Source of the DNA: Gnetum montanum
Lineage: Eukaryota; Streptophyta; Gnetopsida; Gnetales; Gnetaceae
NCBI GenBank assembly: GCA_015680685.1
Contig: MNCI01025571.1
Location: 157,632 to 221,631 of the forward strand
DNA length: 64,000 nt
Reading direction: 5' to 3'
A program made the position numbers and the translations under genes. Under the pieces are notes generated by a model. It saw only the letters and a program-made list of their open reading frames with translations, was not told where the DNA came from and made no database searches. Numbering within the stretch: the stretch's first letter is position 1; every line of letters starts with the position of its first letter. Below are positions 36,601 to 48,399 of the stretch, piece after piece.

Positions 36601-37060
36601 CATGAGTAACTTATCCATGCACTATCGGCATATAGAACAACTTATCGCATTGCAACCGACATGACCCCTTATAGCCTTGTTTATGGTTTTAAAGTTATTT
36701 TACCTCTTGAATTGTAGGTACCATCACTTTGAGTATTCTTGACTGACTTCATCAACAATGAGTAGAGCAAGGAGTTGCAGACAACAACACTAGATTCGGT
36801 GGAGGAACAACATATGTAAGTGCTTGCTCACATTAAGCACTATCAAGAGAGGCAGAAGACACAACATCACCATAACCTGTCCATGCACAAGATCAATGAG
36901 GAGGACCTCATCCTCAAGGCATCCATGAGCATATGGACAAATTCTTAGCCAACTAGAAAGGGTCCTTCCTTGTCACTAGAGCCTATGGAAATAGAGCATT
37001 TAGAATAGCTGACATGGATGGGAATGAGTTAGCCAATCCAATCAATCATTTCTATCTAAA
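33640..37060 (+). pseudogene. pol pseudogene of element B: RT, RNase H, second RNase H, integrase
   Basis: A frame open from about 33738 to 34191 leads into RT (VVVPKKNGIIRICIDF, FPLPSIDQLI). The catalytic YVDD is intact at 34475-34490. RT-linked RNase H follows to about 35215. An archetypal-type RNase H occupies 35330-35730 (NFNGAS, GDSQLMVNQV, NTIVDAIATLA). The integrase HHCC part lies near 36040-36170. The integrase core at 36260-36690 has its first catalytic Asp replaced by Lys (TTKYFTKW) but keeps DNGPQF and the ANGQIEVSN glutamate. The C-terminal part runs to about 37060. At least ten stops, often TAG or TGA at expected Gln or Trp/Arg positions, disable it. The dual RNase H places it in the Tat branch. 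Confidence 0.88.
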
Positions 37061-37104
37061 GCCAAACTACATGTAGCTAATAGATCGTCAACAAGCAAGA
37101 TTGC

Positions 37105-37195
37105 TTTTAGTGGTCTGCTACAACCTTAAAATGATGACATAGTCTACTAGGGCCTTAAACTAGTACCATGGCTTGCCACAATCTTAAACTAGCAA
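37105..37195 (+). repeat. Short tandem motif, cluster 3
   Basis: Three diverged copies of the same unit as at 25190-25330 and 33285-33375, just after integrase. Confidence 0.6.
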
Positions 37196-37311
37196 CATTG
37201 GTGACCTAGATAGCCTAATTCTCATGTAGCCTCTATGCATTGTAGTGTTATAATATGCAGTGATGTTTTGTATTCTTTGTCGGTGCCTCTTGAGTTAATC
37301 CTCTAGACACC

Positions 37312-37327
37312 AACAAAGAGGGGCCAT
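37312..37327 (+). other. Polypurine tract of element B
   Basis: aacaaagaggggccat immediately precedes the 3' LTR start TGAAACAC at 37328. Confidence 0.7.
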
Positions 37328-39002
37328 TGAAACACCATAAAATTTTTCATGTTATAACCAAATCTTCATCATGTAGCTTTCACCCCATGTAACTTGAGGT
37401 AAAATTTCATTGTAAATATGAAAATTATAACCCTCAATGAGAAATTTCACATACTTTATACTTTTGAGATTGAAAAACATCTCATAAGTGGTCAAAGCCT
37501 TATTCCCCAAGTGAAAAAAGTCATCTAGTATCTATATTTGGGCTTGGAAAGGTAAAAAATGCCTTTTATGGATTTTATGGGGGGTAGACATTTTTCTACG
37601 TTGAAAACACATGCAAGGAGGTAGATATCACCTACCCCCACCATGAAAGGATGGGGGGTTTGAAGAATTTTTCCCCTTTGACATGGAGACCAAAGGCACA
37701 TTTTGGAAACATTACCCTCAAACTAGAAAGTTTTTCCCCAGCTTGGAAACTTTCCCTTACCCCCAACCTAGAAAGTTTTCCCCCAACTTGGAAACTTTCC
37801 CCTTAGCCTAGAAAGTTTTCCCTCAATGTGGAAAACTCAAAACTCTAGCATGGAAGCCACAAGAAGATAAATTCATCAAGTTATGCACTTCAATGTTGAC
37901 TAGCCACCTCAACAATCATGGTGGGGAGCTCGGTGTGGAAGATTCACTTGCAACATGGAAGGGATGCCTCGATTGCTATTTTTATTAAATGGAATGCCCA
38001 TGGGGGAAAACACTTACTATGCTTAGTAACTCTCAAAATTTAGGCATCAATTTCACCTAAATTTAGTAACTAATTTGTAGCAAAATCATATCAAATTTGC
38101 AGCCATTTTGCAACCAATTTGTAGTTCAATCATAGCCAATTTGCAACCCCATTCATGGTCTAAAAACCCTATAAAAGCCAAACTCCAACACCATTTACAA
38201 GTTCAGAAATTTTAAGGAAAATGGAGAGTAATTGGTTCCACACATTTTTTGACAAGGTTCCAGAAATTTTTCTCACGTTAAACAATTTTTGACACACAAA
38301 CACTTTGGTAGTTTTAGCAGTTTTTAGTAGCAATTTGCTACACACGACTCCATGCCTAGGACATTTTTAGGCACTCAAGAGCTCTTGCAAGTTCCCATAC
38401 TTGTAGTCTCATGAACCCCAACATGGAAGCATTAAGGCCTTAAGATTTCATGGATTTTAGTGTTAACACTATACTTTTAGGACTCCAAACCCAGTGTGGA
38501 GCAACTCAGCATTCAAATATTTCCCCTTTCTCAACACCCCCCCCCCCCCCCCCCCCCCCCCACAAGTAGCAATCAAATTATCAAATCAAAGGTTGCAGCA
38601 GCAAAGGAAGGTTTGATAACATCAAGAGTGTCTTAGCACTTGAATTATGGAGCAGATCATTTTGACTTCAACGAGCTTTGAACTATTGCTCAAGTGAATC
38701 CCCTTTTTGCTCATCCAGGCACCATCTATAGAAATTTCTCTAACTTATTCTTTATTCTTTTCTTAATAAAGTTTTAAGTTTTATGTTCAAAAATAAAGTT
38801 ATTATTTGTGCATTATTTGGATCTATTTATATTTCCACATTTTACATATCCTAAGGCCCTGGTTGATCTATTGGACTAGCCAGGAAGCCCCAAATCCCAT
38901 TTTTGTCACGAAGGCCTTAGGGATTTGGAGTTGAGGAACTACTTGCACCAAGGATCCTTGGTTTCCTTTCTGTTCTAGCAATTGAGGTTTTCAATTGTAA
39001 CA
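37328..39002 (+). repeat. 3' LTR of element B
   Basis: 1675 bp, TGAAACAC to TGTAACA, followed by target duplication CCATG. It lacks the solo LTR present in the 5' LTR and has gained a 35-nt poly-C run at 38537-38571, where the 5' LTR has only a short one near 18656. Confidence 0.93.
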
Positions 39003-39007
39003 CCATG

Positions 39008-39499
39008 TCATTGCTTGCTCATCTTACTTTTATAGTAGCTCCCATCATTCCACATAATGTCCACCGCTTTGCTACTGCTAACGTTGCTACCATCTCTACA
39101 CTACCATCACATCTCCACCTTCGCCATGTCACCCACTACATCTATGATTACAACATAATCGCTACCACTACTGCCTACCTCTTCTCATTTGTAATTTGTG
39201 TTTTTTTATTAAAACTTCAAAGTGTGGTATGGTTGAAAGATTGTCAATCACATGGGTGCAAGTACCAAGCTAAACTAGGGGGTGTTTGTAGCTTCTTGTT
39301 TTTTTAATCATATTTACTTTTAAGATAAGTAATTAAATTTTCAAAGCTTTTAAATAAAGAGTCATATCTCTAAGTAAATACTTCATTTTTAAAGGCACTA
39401 ACACAAGACTTTGAAACCAATACATTTGGAAATAGATCTTGTGAACTTACCCAGTAACCTATGGCCCTATGCCTAGCATGGGTGATGTTGGCATTAAAA
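39008..39499 (-). repeat. Distal part of the 5' LTR of element E
   Basis: This continues the sequence interrupted at 16648. It ends with the family-2 LTR terminus (tagcatgggtgatgttggca at 39472-39493, then CATTAAAA for CATCAACA). Alternatively this end belongs to element F if E inserted in the LTR of F. Confidence 0.5.
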
Positions 39500-40617
39500 A
39501 CTCACTATTCCATCATTGGTGAAGGTGTGACTGCCAACTTCTATTAAGGTAGAAGACAACCCTTGGTGTGGGTGGCACTGCATACATTACTGCTAATGTG
39601 AGGGATGGTCGTGTACGACATGCACTTGGTGCATGGCAACTTCACATGGAGATCTAACATGAGGTTTCCTAATAGTTGTCACATTTTTCAGGTTATATTC
39701 CTTAATATTTTTGTTGTTTAAGTGTTAAACTTGTTTTAAAAATCATAAATAATTGAGAATAATTCCATCATGATAAGTGAGAATATGTCGTTCATGAGTT
39801 AATGTTCATGCTACACTCAAAAATTAAGTTTTACGTATGTATATATGGATTTAAAATTTGCTTAATTTTCCATGTTTAATCTTCTAGGCATTTTGCTTTT
39901 ACCACATTTGTTCATGTGTTGTTCCATTGTATATTTATTGGCAGAAGAAGAGATAGAATTCTAAGCAACAAAAAAAATTTCATAAATTCCCAATGCAGGT
40001 GGAAGTGCAGGACTTTGTTTTTGGAAAGGGGAGGGGATCCTCCCAAAGAATGGCAAAGGATCTCTAAGAAAATTAAAGATCAAAATGGGCCTTGGAAGCA
40101 CTTAGGGAGGGAGATAGGAGTAGCTGTGAACAAATAGAACCAAAGGCATAGGCTTGTCAAAGGAGGTGTGCTTTCCACAAGCAAGGGCAGATAAGGTCAT
40201 ACTGGAGCCATCTATCTTCCAAATCAAATCATCACTTTGTTAAGAGCTAAGTCTTTTTTTCAACCATCTTTCAACAGATGTCCTTATAAACCAAAGCATT
40301 TTTCTCCATCAAATGTTTTTTTAAAATATAATTTCAAATAAGTTCCCTACTTGTATTTGGAGTTCTAAAACTCATAATTATTTTAAACTTCGCATTCTTA
40401 GCTTGTTTACTTTTCCTACTAGTTAATCCTAAAAGGTCATTTCGATTTAATTTCTATGTCAGAATTATTATTCTTATTTTATTTATTTAAATGTCATGTT
40501 GCCCTTCCAGTTTAGACTATTCCTAGGTTATTGTACCCATAAGAGGGGCGCCCTAGGTAGTAGTCTCTCAAAAAGAGTTGTGTAGGTGTTATTGTGAACC
40601 AAATTTTTGCATCAACA
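39500..40617 (+). repeat. 5' LTR of element C (left border uncertain)
   Basis: The right border is clear: GCATCAACA at 40609-40617 followed by a primer site. The 40510-40580 segment matches the LTRs at 9090-9130 (inverted) and 63130-63200. The left border is not recognised. The frame at 39916-40137 is not assignable. Confidence 0.55.
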
Positions 40618-40639
40618 CCTTTTTGGCATTAGGAAGGCC

Positions 40640-40935
40640 TATTTTCATTTCTATTTTTTATTTCTATGTTCCTTTTGTTTTTCTATTCCAGAGCCCAATT
40701 CTCATTTCTTTGTTTACTTTTTTTTCCTTTCTTATTTTCTACTCTTGTTTATATTTTTCCTATTCTCTGAAAATTTCTATTTTATTTTTTAATTTCTTCA
40801 AATTTTTATTTTTCCCAATTACCAAAACCCTTTATTTTTTTATTTCTGTTTGCATAAAATTTCTATTTTCAATCTTCTAAAAACTTATGTTTCTTGCTAG
40901 AACCCTCATTGTCGGCTTTTAGTCCTATTAGTAGT
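40640..40935 (+). other. Pyrimidine-rich leader of element C
   Basis: T-rich non-coding leader (TTTCTATTTTT-type runs), like the leaders at 63272-63600 and, inverted, 15350-15520. No gene. Confidence 0.6.
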
Positions 40936-41857
40936 TGATGAAGTGTCAAAAGTCAATGCATCGATTGGGCTGCGTATACACGACCGCGTCGATGCGGGCT
41001 TGTCAATGTAGCCACCCTACGTCGACATGGCCCTGTTTACGTAGCCACCTTTCCCGAATCTATAAATATGAGGGCCTTCCATCTCATTTAGGCATCTTTT
41101 TAAGTAGTAGTAGTGAAGCTCTTGCAGTTTGTCCCAGCAAGAGATAGAATATTTCCCAAGTGCCCGTAGCAAGTGTAAGAAAAGTGATTGGATCTTTATT
41201 CGAGCATTGATGTATTTGAGCCCATTGGCGTGATAGCAATAAAGATAAACTATTCAAGCAATCCTTGCAGCATTTGGACTTGGCTATTTTATGCATTTAA
41301 TAGTTTAATAAGTTTATGCTTTATTAATTACTTGTTTATGCTTTATTAGTTACTTGTTAATTACTTATGTTTTCATTATTGTGATTTCTATTGTTATTGT
41401 TCATTCGTAGTTCATTAAAGACATAAGTATGACCATCTCAAACGTAATCCAAATGCTTGGTAAGCCTAGTGATGCTTAACGTCTGGTGACCTAGAAGTGT
41501 TAGGAGATGCTCAGAACGTGCTCGAAAGATGGGACCGGATACTTATGTTAGGAATAGTTAAGATTTAGATTAAGATAATTTTAGATTAATTAATATTCTA
41601 TCCTTATTTTCCAAAATGATTAGTCGCCAAAAAGATAATTAAAAAGATATAAAAATCATTAGCCTTAGTCTCACTTAACCAGCGTAAACAGAGCTTCACA
41701 AGTGGGATTAGGATGACAACGACCGTTCTAACCCAAGGTTTCACTGGTTAGAAGTCTAGTGTATGTTAAGTGCTTACAGTCTATGGATTTCAACCGAGTC
41801 GTGCGTGAATGCTCGTGATTTGTATGGTTGGGCATAGGGATACCTAGCCGCTCATCA
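40936..41857 (+). repeat. Solo Athila-like LTR in the leader of element C
   Basis: 922 bp, TGATGAAG to CTCATCA, flanked by GTAGT at 40931-40935 and 41858-41862. TATAAATATG is at 41061-41070, with GC-rich palindromic U3 text (40965-41045) upstream. Confidence 0.95.
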
Positions 41858-42180
41858 GTAGTCATTAGTTTTTCAATTTTATTAGCATGTTTTAATTGTT
41901 ATTTCCTAAATCCTTGTTTTTCCTAGTCCTATTTACAACTTCTGGTGGTCGTTACCCTAGTTCTAGCTTTGGTAAGATGATTTTCTTAATATCATCCTAC
42001 TTCAAATCTACTTTTCTTAAATTTTTGCATTTACTATTTATTTTGGATTTTATATATATTGCAATTTTAGTTTTTCTTTTAAAAATAAAAATTAAAAAAT
42101 ATAGTATTTAAATTTTTTCCCTCTATTTAACTTAATTTTACAGTTTTCTAACATTTATATTTCAAAATATTTCATTTTAT

Positions 42181-45100
42181 GAGTGAGATCTCCCATAGAC
42201 CATCCCAACAAAGACCATTCACTCTTACCCCTAATCGACCAACAACCTATGATTTCACATTAAAGATACAAGAAGCCTCACATTTTCAAAACTCTATCCC
42301 TAGAAGAATTTGAACTAGGATGGCACCCAATCCACCCCTAGCCCCTTTGGTGAGCAATCATTTTAATTTTGCAAATTATCACAACATTCCTAAACCCCTT
42401 CAAAATGTCAATTTGTTCTTTGATCCTACAACTTCCAATAACAATGCATGACAATATGTAAAATGCTTTGAGACTTTGTTAGGCATCTACAACATTACTG
42501 CAAATGACATAACATGTAGAGTCTTTGTGACAACTTTCAAAACAAAGCTATGGTTTTTAATGCTCCCAAATGCTTTTATAAATTCATGGCCAGAGTTTAG
42601 AAATAAATTCCTACTCCAATTTAACAAGTTCACTAGTCTTACTTTAGCCTCAAGTAATTTTAAAAATGTAAGAAAACTACCTAGGGAGAAAATTTGAGAC
42701 TATGATTTAAGATTTCTTCATCAACTATCCTATGTGCCAAATGAGATGCGTCCACAACCTGATAGAATCCTCAATTTTTACCTCTTCACTATTGACCCAT
42801 TCTTTACCTATGCTATTAAATTTGATCTTAATATAATAGCATTGCAAGGAGCAATGGCTAAAGCTGTTGAACTAGAGAAAATTACTTTAATGAATAACAT
42901 TCAAGCTCAATTTGGGATGATGAGTATTAACAATCCTATACAGTCTACCCCTTTATCATCACAAGCTTTCCCAATGAATAATACTATGTTTAAAACCCTG
43001 ACTCCCCTTCAAATGACTCAGCCTACAAATAATTATTTCCAAAGTCCAACATGTTCTTCATTTTTATCATCAAATACTAATTTGAGTGATGATCAATAAA
43101 AAGCCTTAATCCAATCCATGATAAACCCAAGTGGAGTATCTAATGGATCTACTATTTAAATAGAAAATCAAATGACCCAAATATTAACTTCACTTTAAAA
43201 ACTTTCAGATGAAGTAGTAGAACTAAAGTAAAACAATAAAAAAGTTCCTGTATAATCTAAAAAACCAAGCACTTCAATCAATGATGATTATTGTCGCCTT
43301 CATAACACTAGGCAACACTCTAAAAAAACTTGTTCTCAATTTTTAGCATTATATGGTGACAATGCTCAAAATCAACAAAATGGAAAAAACCCCAATTATG
43401 GTCCTTAACATACCTCTTAAGTAGAGAAATTGAAGAAGTTACCTCATTTGAACAAATCATGGTAAGAAATATCAATCCACATAACACTCGTTATCATAGA
43501 CTTAGTGATGTTATGAACACTACTCAACAACAAACTAGGAATAACTCTTGTACACCTCCCAAAAAAAGAGTTCCTAGCCAAAATAACACAAATAATTAAG
43601 TGGGACCATCCCAAGTAAATGTTCAACAACAACCAAACTCACCTTCTACACTTAGGAGAAATCCTCCTCAACATGAAGTTAAAGTTGAACATAAAGCTTA
43701 TGATTTAGTTGAGGATTTGAAAGGAGTTAAAGCAAATATTTCAATGTATGATTTTTTACATTTTCATGAAATGAAAGATGTGATCCAAAAGATAGTTTGC
43801 ACTCCTAAAGCTAATAAGGAAAAATCTTCAACAACTGAAAGACAAGTTCATTTTGTAGAAAGTCCTAATGCTTTGTTAATACAAAATTCAAGTAATCTCA
43901 TGTTAAATAAGAAAGACCATCTTCCTTTCTTAACAACTTTGAGTCTTTTAAAAGAGAATGTTCATAACTACTTAATGGATTATAGTGCAACTATTAGCTT
44001 CATGCCACTAGAGGTGTGTAAAATGTTAGGAGCGCAAATGCTACCACAAGCAAGAAGTGTGATACAACTTGATGGATCTAATATACCTATGGTAGGGTTA
44101 TTAAAAGGAGCGAAAGTGCAACTTAAAAAATAACCTACTTTCACATGTTATACAAATATTTTTGTAGTTGATATGTCACCTACTTATGGTGTGCTTCTAT
44201 CTAGGACCTTGGGAGCCTAATTTGGGGGCTTCATTAGATCAAATTTTTTAGAATTGTTAATTCCTATTAAAGGAAAATATGAATATGTATTTATACCAAG
44301 AGAACCATTTTATAAACAAGTGGTAACATCTTTTCATCAAAAAAGTCAATTTTTGGAAAATCAAAATACCAATCTTTCTGTCGTAGTTATTGAACTTGGA
44401 CTTAGTGAATATATGTTGAATGATGATGTAAGTGAAACTTTAGAAATAATTCCTTTTTCTTATACATATTCCACTCAATATTACCAAGATTTAGTGAATC
44501 TGAAGAAATTTATGAAGATACTTTTCCATATCATCAACATGATGAGAGATCATTTCTTTTTGGTAACCCACCACCATTAGGAAAGGATAAAGACATAAAT
44601 GAAATTTTAGCTAAAAAAACATTAGAAAATAAGCCAAATTTTGATGATGATAATTGTTACATCGATCATTTTATGGAGTTTGATGATGATAATTGTTACA
44701 TTGATAATTTTGGTAAACCACCACCATGAGAGCATATAAAGCTTATATCCTTGAACTTTTTAAGGAGTTTGAACACATATCCATTGAACATATGCCAAGA
44801 GAAGAAAATTATGTCCCTAATGCACTAGTTGAAATGGATACTACTTTAGATGTACCTTTTAAACATAATGCTTGAGATTCAAAAATTATTATTGAAAAAG
44901 TTAAGTCTTATTCTATTCCTGATAATGTCTTTTCTTTTCAAGTATTTGATAATGATTATCATATTTGTGAATTTTTATTTTCCAAAGGTGAATTTAGTGA
45001 TCAATGTGTTAAACTTTCTCAAGTTAATGAAGAAGTTATATCAAAGGACATTATACTCTTAAATAAAGTATCAACCTTATACTCTTAAATAAAGTATCTC

Positions 45101-46700
45101 CTAAAATAGCAACTAGGGAAGCATTATTTGATGACTTACTTACCAAAACCATAGAAATATCTAAAAATAGTAAGTGGAAAATGTTAGCCAAAACAAAAAC
45201 TATTCAAATCCAAAAGAAAGAACAACTCTACCTTATCAGAATAAGAGCTTATTTACATGCTGATGAAAAACAAAACCTGATTAAATTGTTACATGAATTT
45301 AATGATGTTCTAGCTTCAACTTATGAGGATCTTAAAACTTTCAATCCTCTAGTAATAACACATACTATACCCTTAGACCTAAGACCAAACCATTTAGGCA
45401 AAAGCTTAGACCTGTTAATCCCAAGATTGAAACCTTGATGAAAGCAAACATTTATAAGCGTTTAGAATCCAAGATTATTTACCTTGTGAGAGATTCTGTT
45501 AGATATCAAACTTAGTGCCCATTAGAAAATGAACTGGAAAACTAAGGTTATGCATTAATTTTCATAATCTTAACACTTGTATTAAGGATAATTATCCACT
45601 CCCATGGAGGAGCTATTGCAAATTGTGAATGGTGCTCAAATGTATTCCTTTTTAGATGGATATTCAGGGTATAATCAAATCTTAGTGAGTAAGAAGGACC
45701 AATATAAGACTATTTTTATAACAAAATGGGGAACTTTTCAATTTGCTAAAATACCCTTTGGTCTTATATATGCTAGTTCTACCTTTTAAAGAGCTATAAA
45801 CAAAACTTTTGAGGGACTAATAAGGAAATGCATTATTATTTATCTAGATGATTTAACCATTTTCTCTAAAGATTGGGTACACACCTCAGAGACCTTAGAA
45901 ATATTTTCATAAGGTGTAGATAGTTTAGTATCACTTTGAATGCCAAGAAATCCATTTTTGGTGTTCAAAGTGGTAAGCTTCTTGGTTATATGATAACTAA
46001 AGAAGGAATTATGATTGATCCTAAGCACATGAATGCTATTTTAGAAGTGTCATACACTTTATATAAAACTAAGTTAAGGGCCTTATTTGTAAAAATTAAT
46101 TTTTTGAGGTGATTTATTCCTACCTATACTAAATTAGTTAGACCATGAAATGAGATGCTTAAGAAAGATAGCAATATGTATTGGATGAATGAAAGAAAAA
46201 AAACTTCCCTTGCCATTAAAGAAGCCATTATAGATGCTCCTATTTTAGCTTCTCCTTCGTATGAGAATGATTTCCTTTTATTTGCTTTTTCTAGTGATAT
46301 TACTATTGCCACTATCTTAACCCAAGATGTAGTTGATCAAGGCAAGAGACCCATAGCTTTCATGTCCTCACTTTTGAAAGACGCGAAATTAAAATACTTG
46401 CTTGTAGAGAAAAAATTATATGTTATGATAAAAGCCTCAAAGAAATCTCACTACTATTTGTTAATACAAAGGTTTTTGTCATTGTTCCTGATCCAACCAT
46501 AATTACTTTCACTAAATTACAAGACACTAGTGAAAAACGTGCTAAATGGATTATGAAGTTACAGGAATTTGATATCGAATGGAAGGTAGATAAGTTATTT
46601 AGAGGAATTGATCATCTTCAGCTAATAGCCAAAGCCTCAACTTTAGAAAATTGTGATACTCCCAAAGATAAAGAATTGATTCCTCTCCACATACTATCCA
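42181..46700 (+). pseudogene. gag-pol pseudogene of element C (integrase absent)
   Basis: It starts at ATG 42181. Gag is recognisable at 42330-43100 (for example NHFNFANYHNIPKPLQN, FRNKFLLQFNKF). A CHHC knuckle YCRLHNTRQHSKKTC lies at 43289-43333. A good section at 43600-44133 includes the protease motif MDYSATISFMPLEVCKML, where the glycine of D-x-G is lost. RT at 45181-45960 keeps YLDD (IIYLDDLTIFS near 45840) and the FLDGYSGYNQI segment. RNase H follows at 46155-46660. The sequence then passes straight into the 3' non-coding region at about 46700, so integrase is missing. Several frameshifts and stops are present. Confidence 0.8.
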
Positions 46701-47272
46701 TTGATGAGGAAAAAAATATCATATTTGCCCCTAACCAATTGCATGTTCCATTGTATGGTGAATGCATTTCATTTAAAGCATTTCTTCTTAAGTGCCCTTC
46801 ATGGACACTTGGTAGATCCCTAGTTGCATGCTTTCTTCTCATTCTTCATGCATTTCATTTGTATATAATTGCATTTGCATATTTCCTTTGCATTTCCATC
46901 ATTTTTTCATGCATGTTAAGTCTACCATCATCTCTTTCTTAACATATTGGTTTTGGTTTGATCTATTTGTGCTTTTCACTATGATTTTAATAATCATTAT
47001 GATCATTTGAGTTGTTAGGCATTGGATCATCATAACACCATTTGAAAATAATGCAAGTATTATGCTCTCTATATATTATTCATGTTATTATTATAAAATT
47101 TCTTTCATATAACATATTTTAGTAATTCTATGATTCTTCCCAATCTATTTCAAGGTTTTACTTTTATTAGTTATGTTAGATTATGGAGGATGGGATTTAT
47201 ACTAACTTATGATAAATTATTATCATGGTCATGTGAATGTAGGACATGTGAGGTTGGAGAATGGTTAGCCAC
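46701..47272 (+). other. 3' region of element C, first part
   Basis: Non-coding. It is the reverse complement of 11400-11860 in element E, ending in the phrase GGTTAGCCAC where copy 2 inserted. Confidence 0.65.
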
Positions 47273-48180
47273 TAATGAGCAGTGAGGTATTCCTACGTCC
47301 AACCATATGAATCGCAAGCATTCACACGTGATTCGATCAAATTCCATGGACTTTATAGTTTTCAGTGCACTAGTCTTCTGGGAAGTGAATCTTGCCTTAA
47401 GGTCATTTGTTGTCTTCCCAATTACACTAGTGATGTACACTAGTATGGTTAAGTGCAATTGAGGCATCTGATTTTTATCATTTTATATTTTATGATTTTG
47501 GTGTTTAAAGAGAGGTAAGGTAATTGGATTAACTAGTTTAATTCAACTAAGTAACTAGTATCTAACTAGTCTTAACATAAGCATCTAGTCCCACTCTTTG
47601 CACACATCCTAAACCCACATATCCATTGCTAGGTTACCAAGCACTATGCTACTAGGTGTACCAAGAAATAACGTTGCTGGGATTACCAAGGGAATATGTG
47701 TTATGCTTGAAGCGGTCGTACTTATGTGTTAATCTATCTGTCTTATCTTACTTAATTACTTCATTAGCTTAATTACTGGAAAACATTTAATAAATAAATA
47801 ATTGAAAACATTAAATGCATAAATGAAACATTTAAGCTATCTAGAATGCTGCAAGGTTTATCATAAAGTTTGTCTTTATTACCACACATACTATCATGCT
47901 CAGGTACAACAATGCTGGAATAAAGATCTATACACTCAATGACTCCTACTACGAGCACTTAGGAAAAATATTCTAACTTTCAAATGGACAAATTGCAAGA
48001 GCTCTACTACTTCTATGAAAAATTGATGCCATAAATGCAGCTGGGGAGCTCATATTTATAAACCAGAATAGACCCCTATGTCAACAGGGCCACATTGATG
48101 CAATAGACTACATCAATGTGGCCTCGTCGACGAGGCCTTGTCAATGAGGCCCAGTCAACACAATAAACTGAAACTCATCA
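47273..48180 (-). repeat. 3' LTR of Athila-like copy 2
   Basis: 908 bp, TAATGAG to CTCATCA. TATTTATA (TATA box on minus) is at 48053-48060. A perfect 18-bp palindrome GGCCTCGTCGACGAGGCC lies at 48120-48137, and an inverted pair ACATTGATG/CATCAATGT at 48092-48119. Confidence 0.92.
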
Positions 48181-48399
48181 TACCCCCATGACTGAATGAA
48201 ACCTCATCCTCGATTTCTTTACAAAATTGGAAGGTATGGGATTATTGATTGATTTTCAACATAACAATATAGAATGATAGACATAATAGTTCTGAGTGCC
48301 CAGTCTATGGACCAACACATTACAAAACTTACGGTGTTCATGACACAAAATTGAACACCATGACATGATTCTTTAAAATTAGATAGCATGTTCTTTGAT

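Larger units (their letters stand above)
16649..39002 (+). mobile_element. Tat-like Ty3/gypsy element B, 22.4 kb with nested and expanded sequence
   Basis: LTRs 16649-19107 and 37328-39002, starting TGAAACAC and ending in ACA, are flanked by the 5-bp target duplication CCATG (16644-16648 and 39003-39007). Order: primer site, 5' leader, gag (with a 986-bp duplication), protease, 8 kb of repeats, RT, RNase H, a second archetypal-type RNase H, integrase, polypurine tract. The second RNase H and the very long internal region point to the Tat/Ogre branch. All coding parts carry stops; the element is dead. It sits in the 5' LTR of element E. Confidence 0.9.
40618..47272 (+). mobile_element. Family-2 element C (plus), internal part left of copy 2
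   Basis: Primer site at 40623-40639 (ttggcattaggaaggcc), pyrimidine-rich leader, solo LTR, gag-pol pseudogene and the start of the 3' region. It is split at 47272 by Athila-like copy 2 and resumes at 60529. The duplicated target is GCCAC (47268-47272) and GCCAT (60529-60533). Confidence 0.82.
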
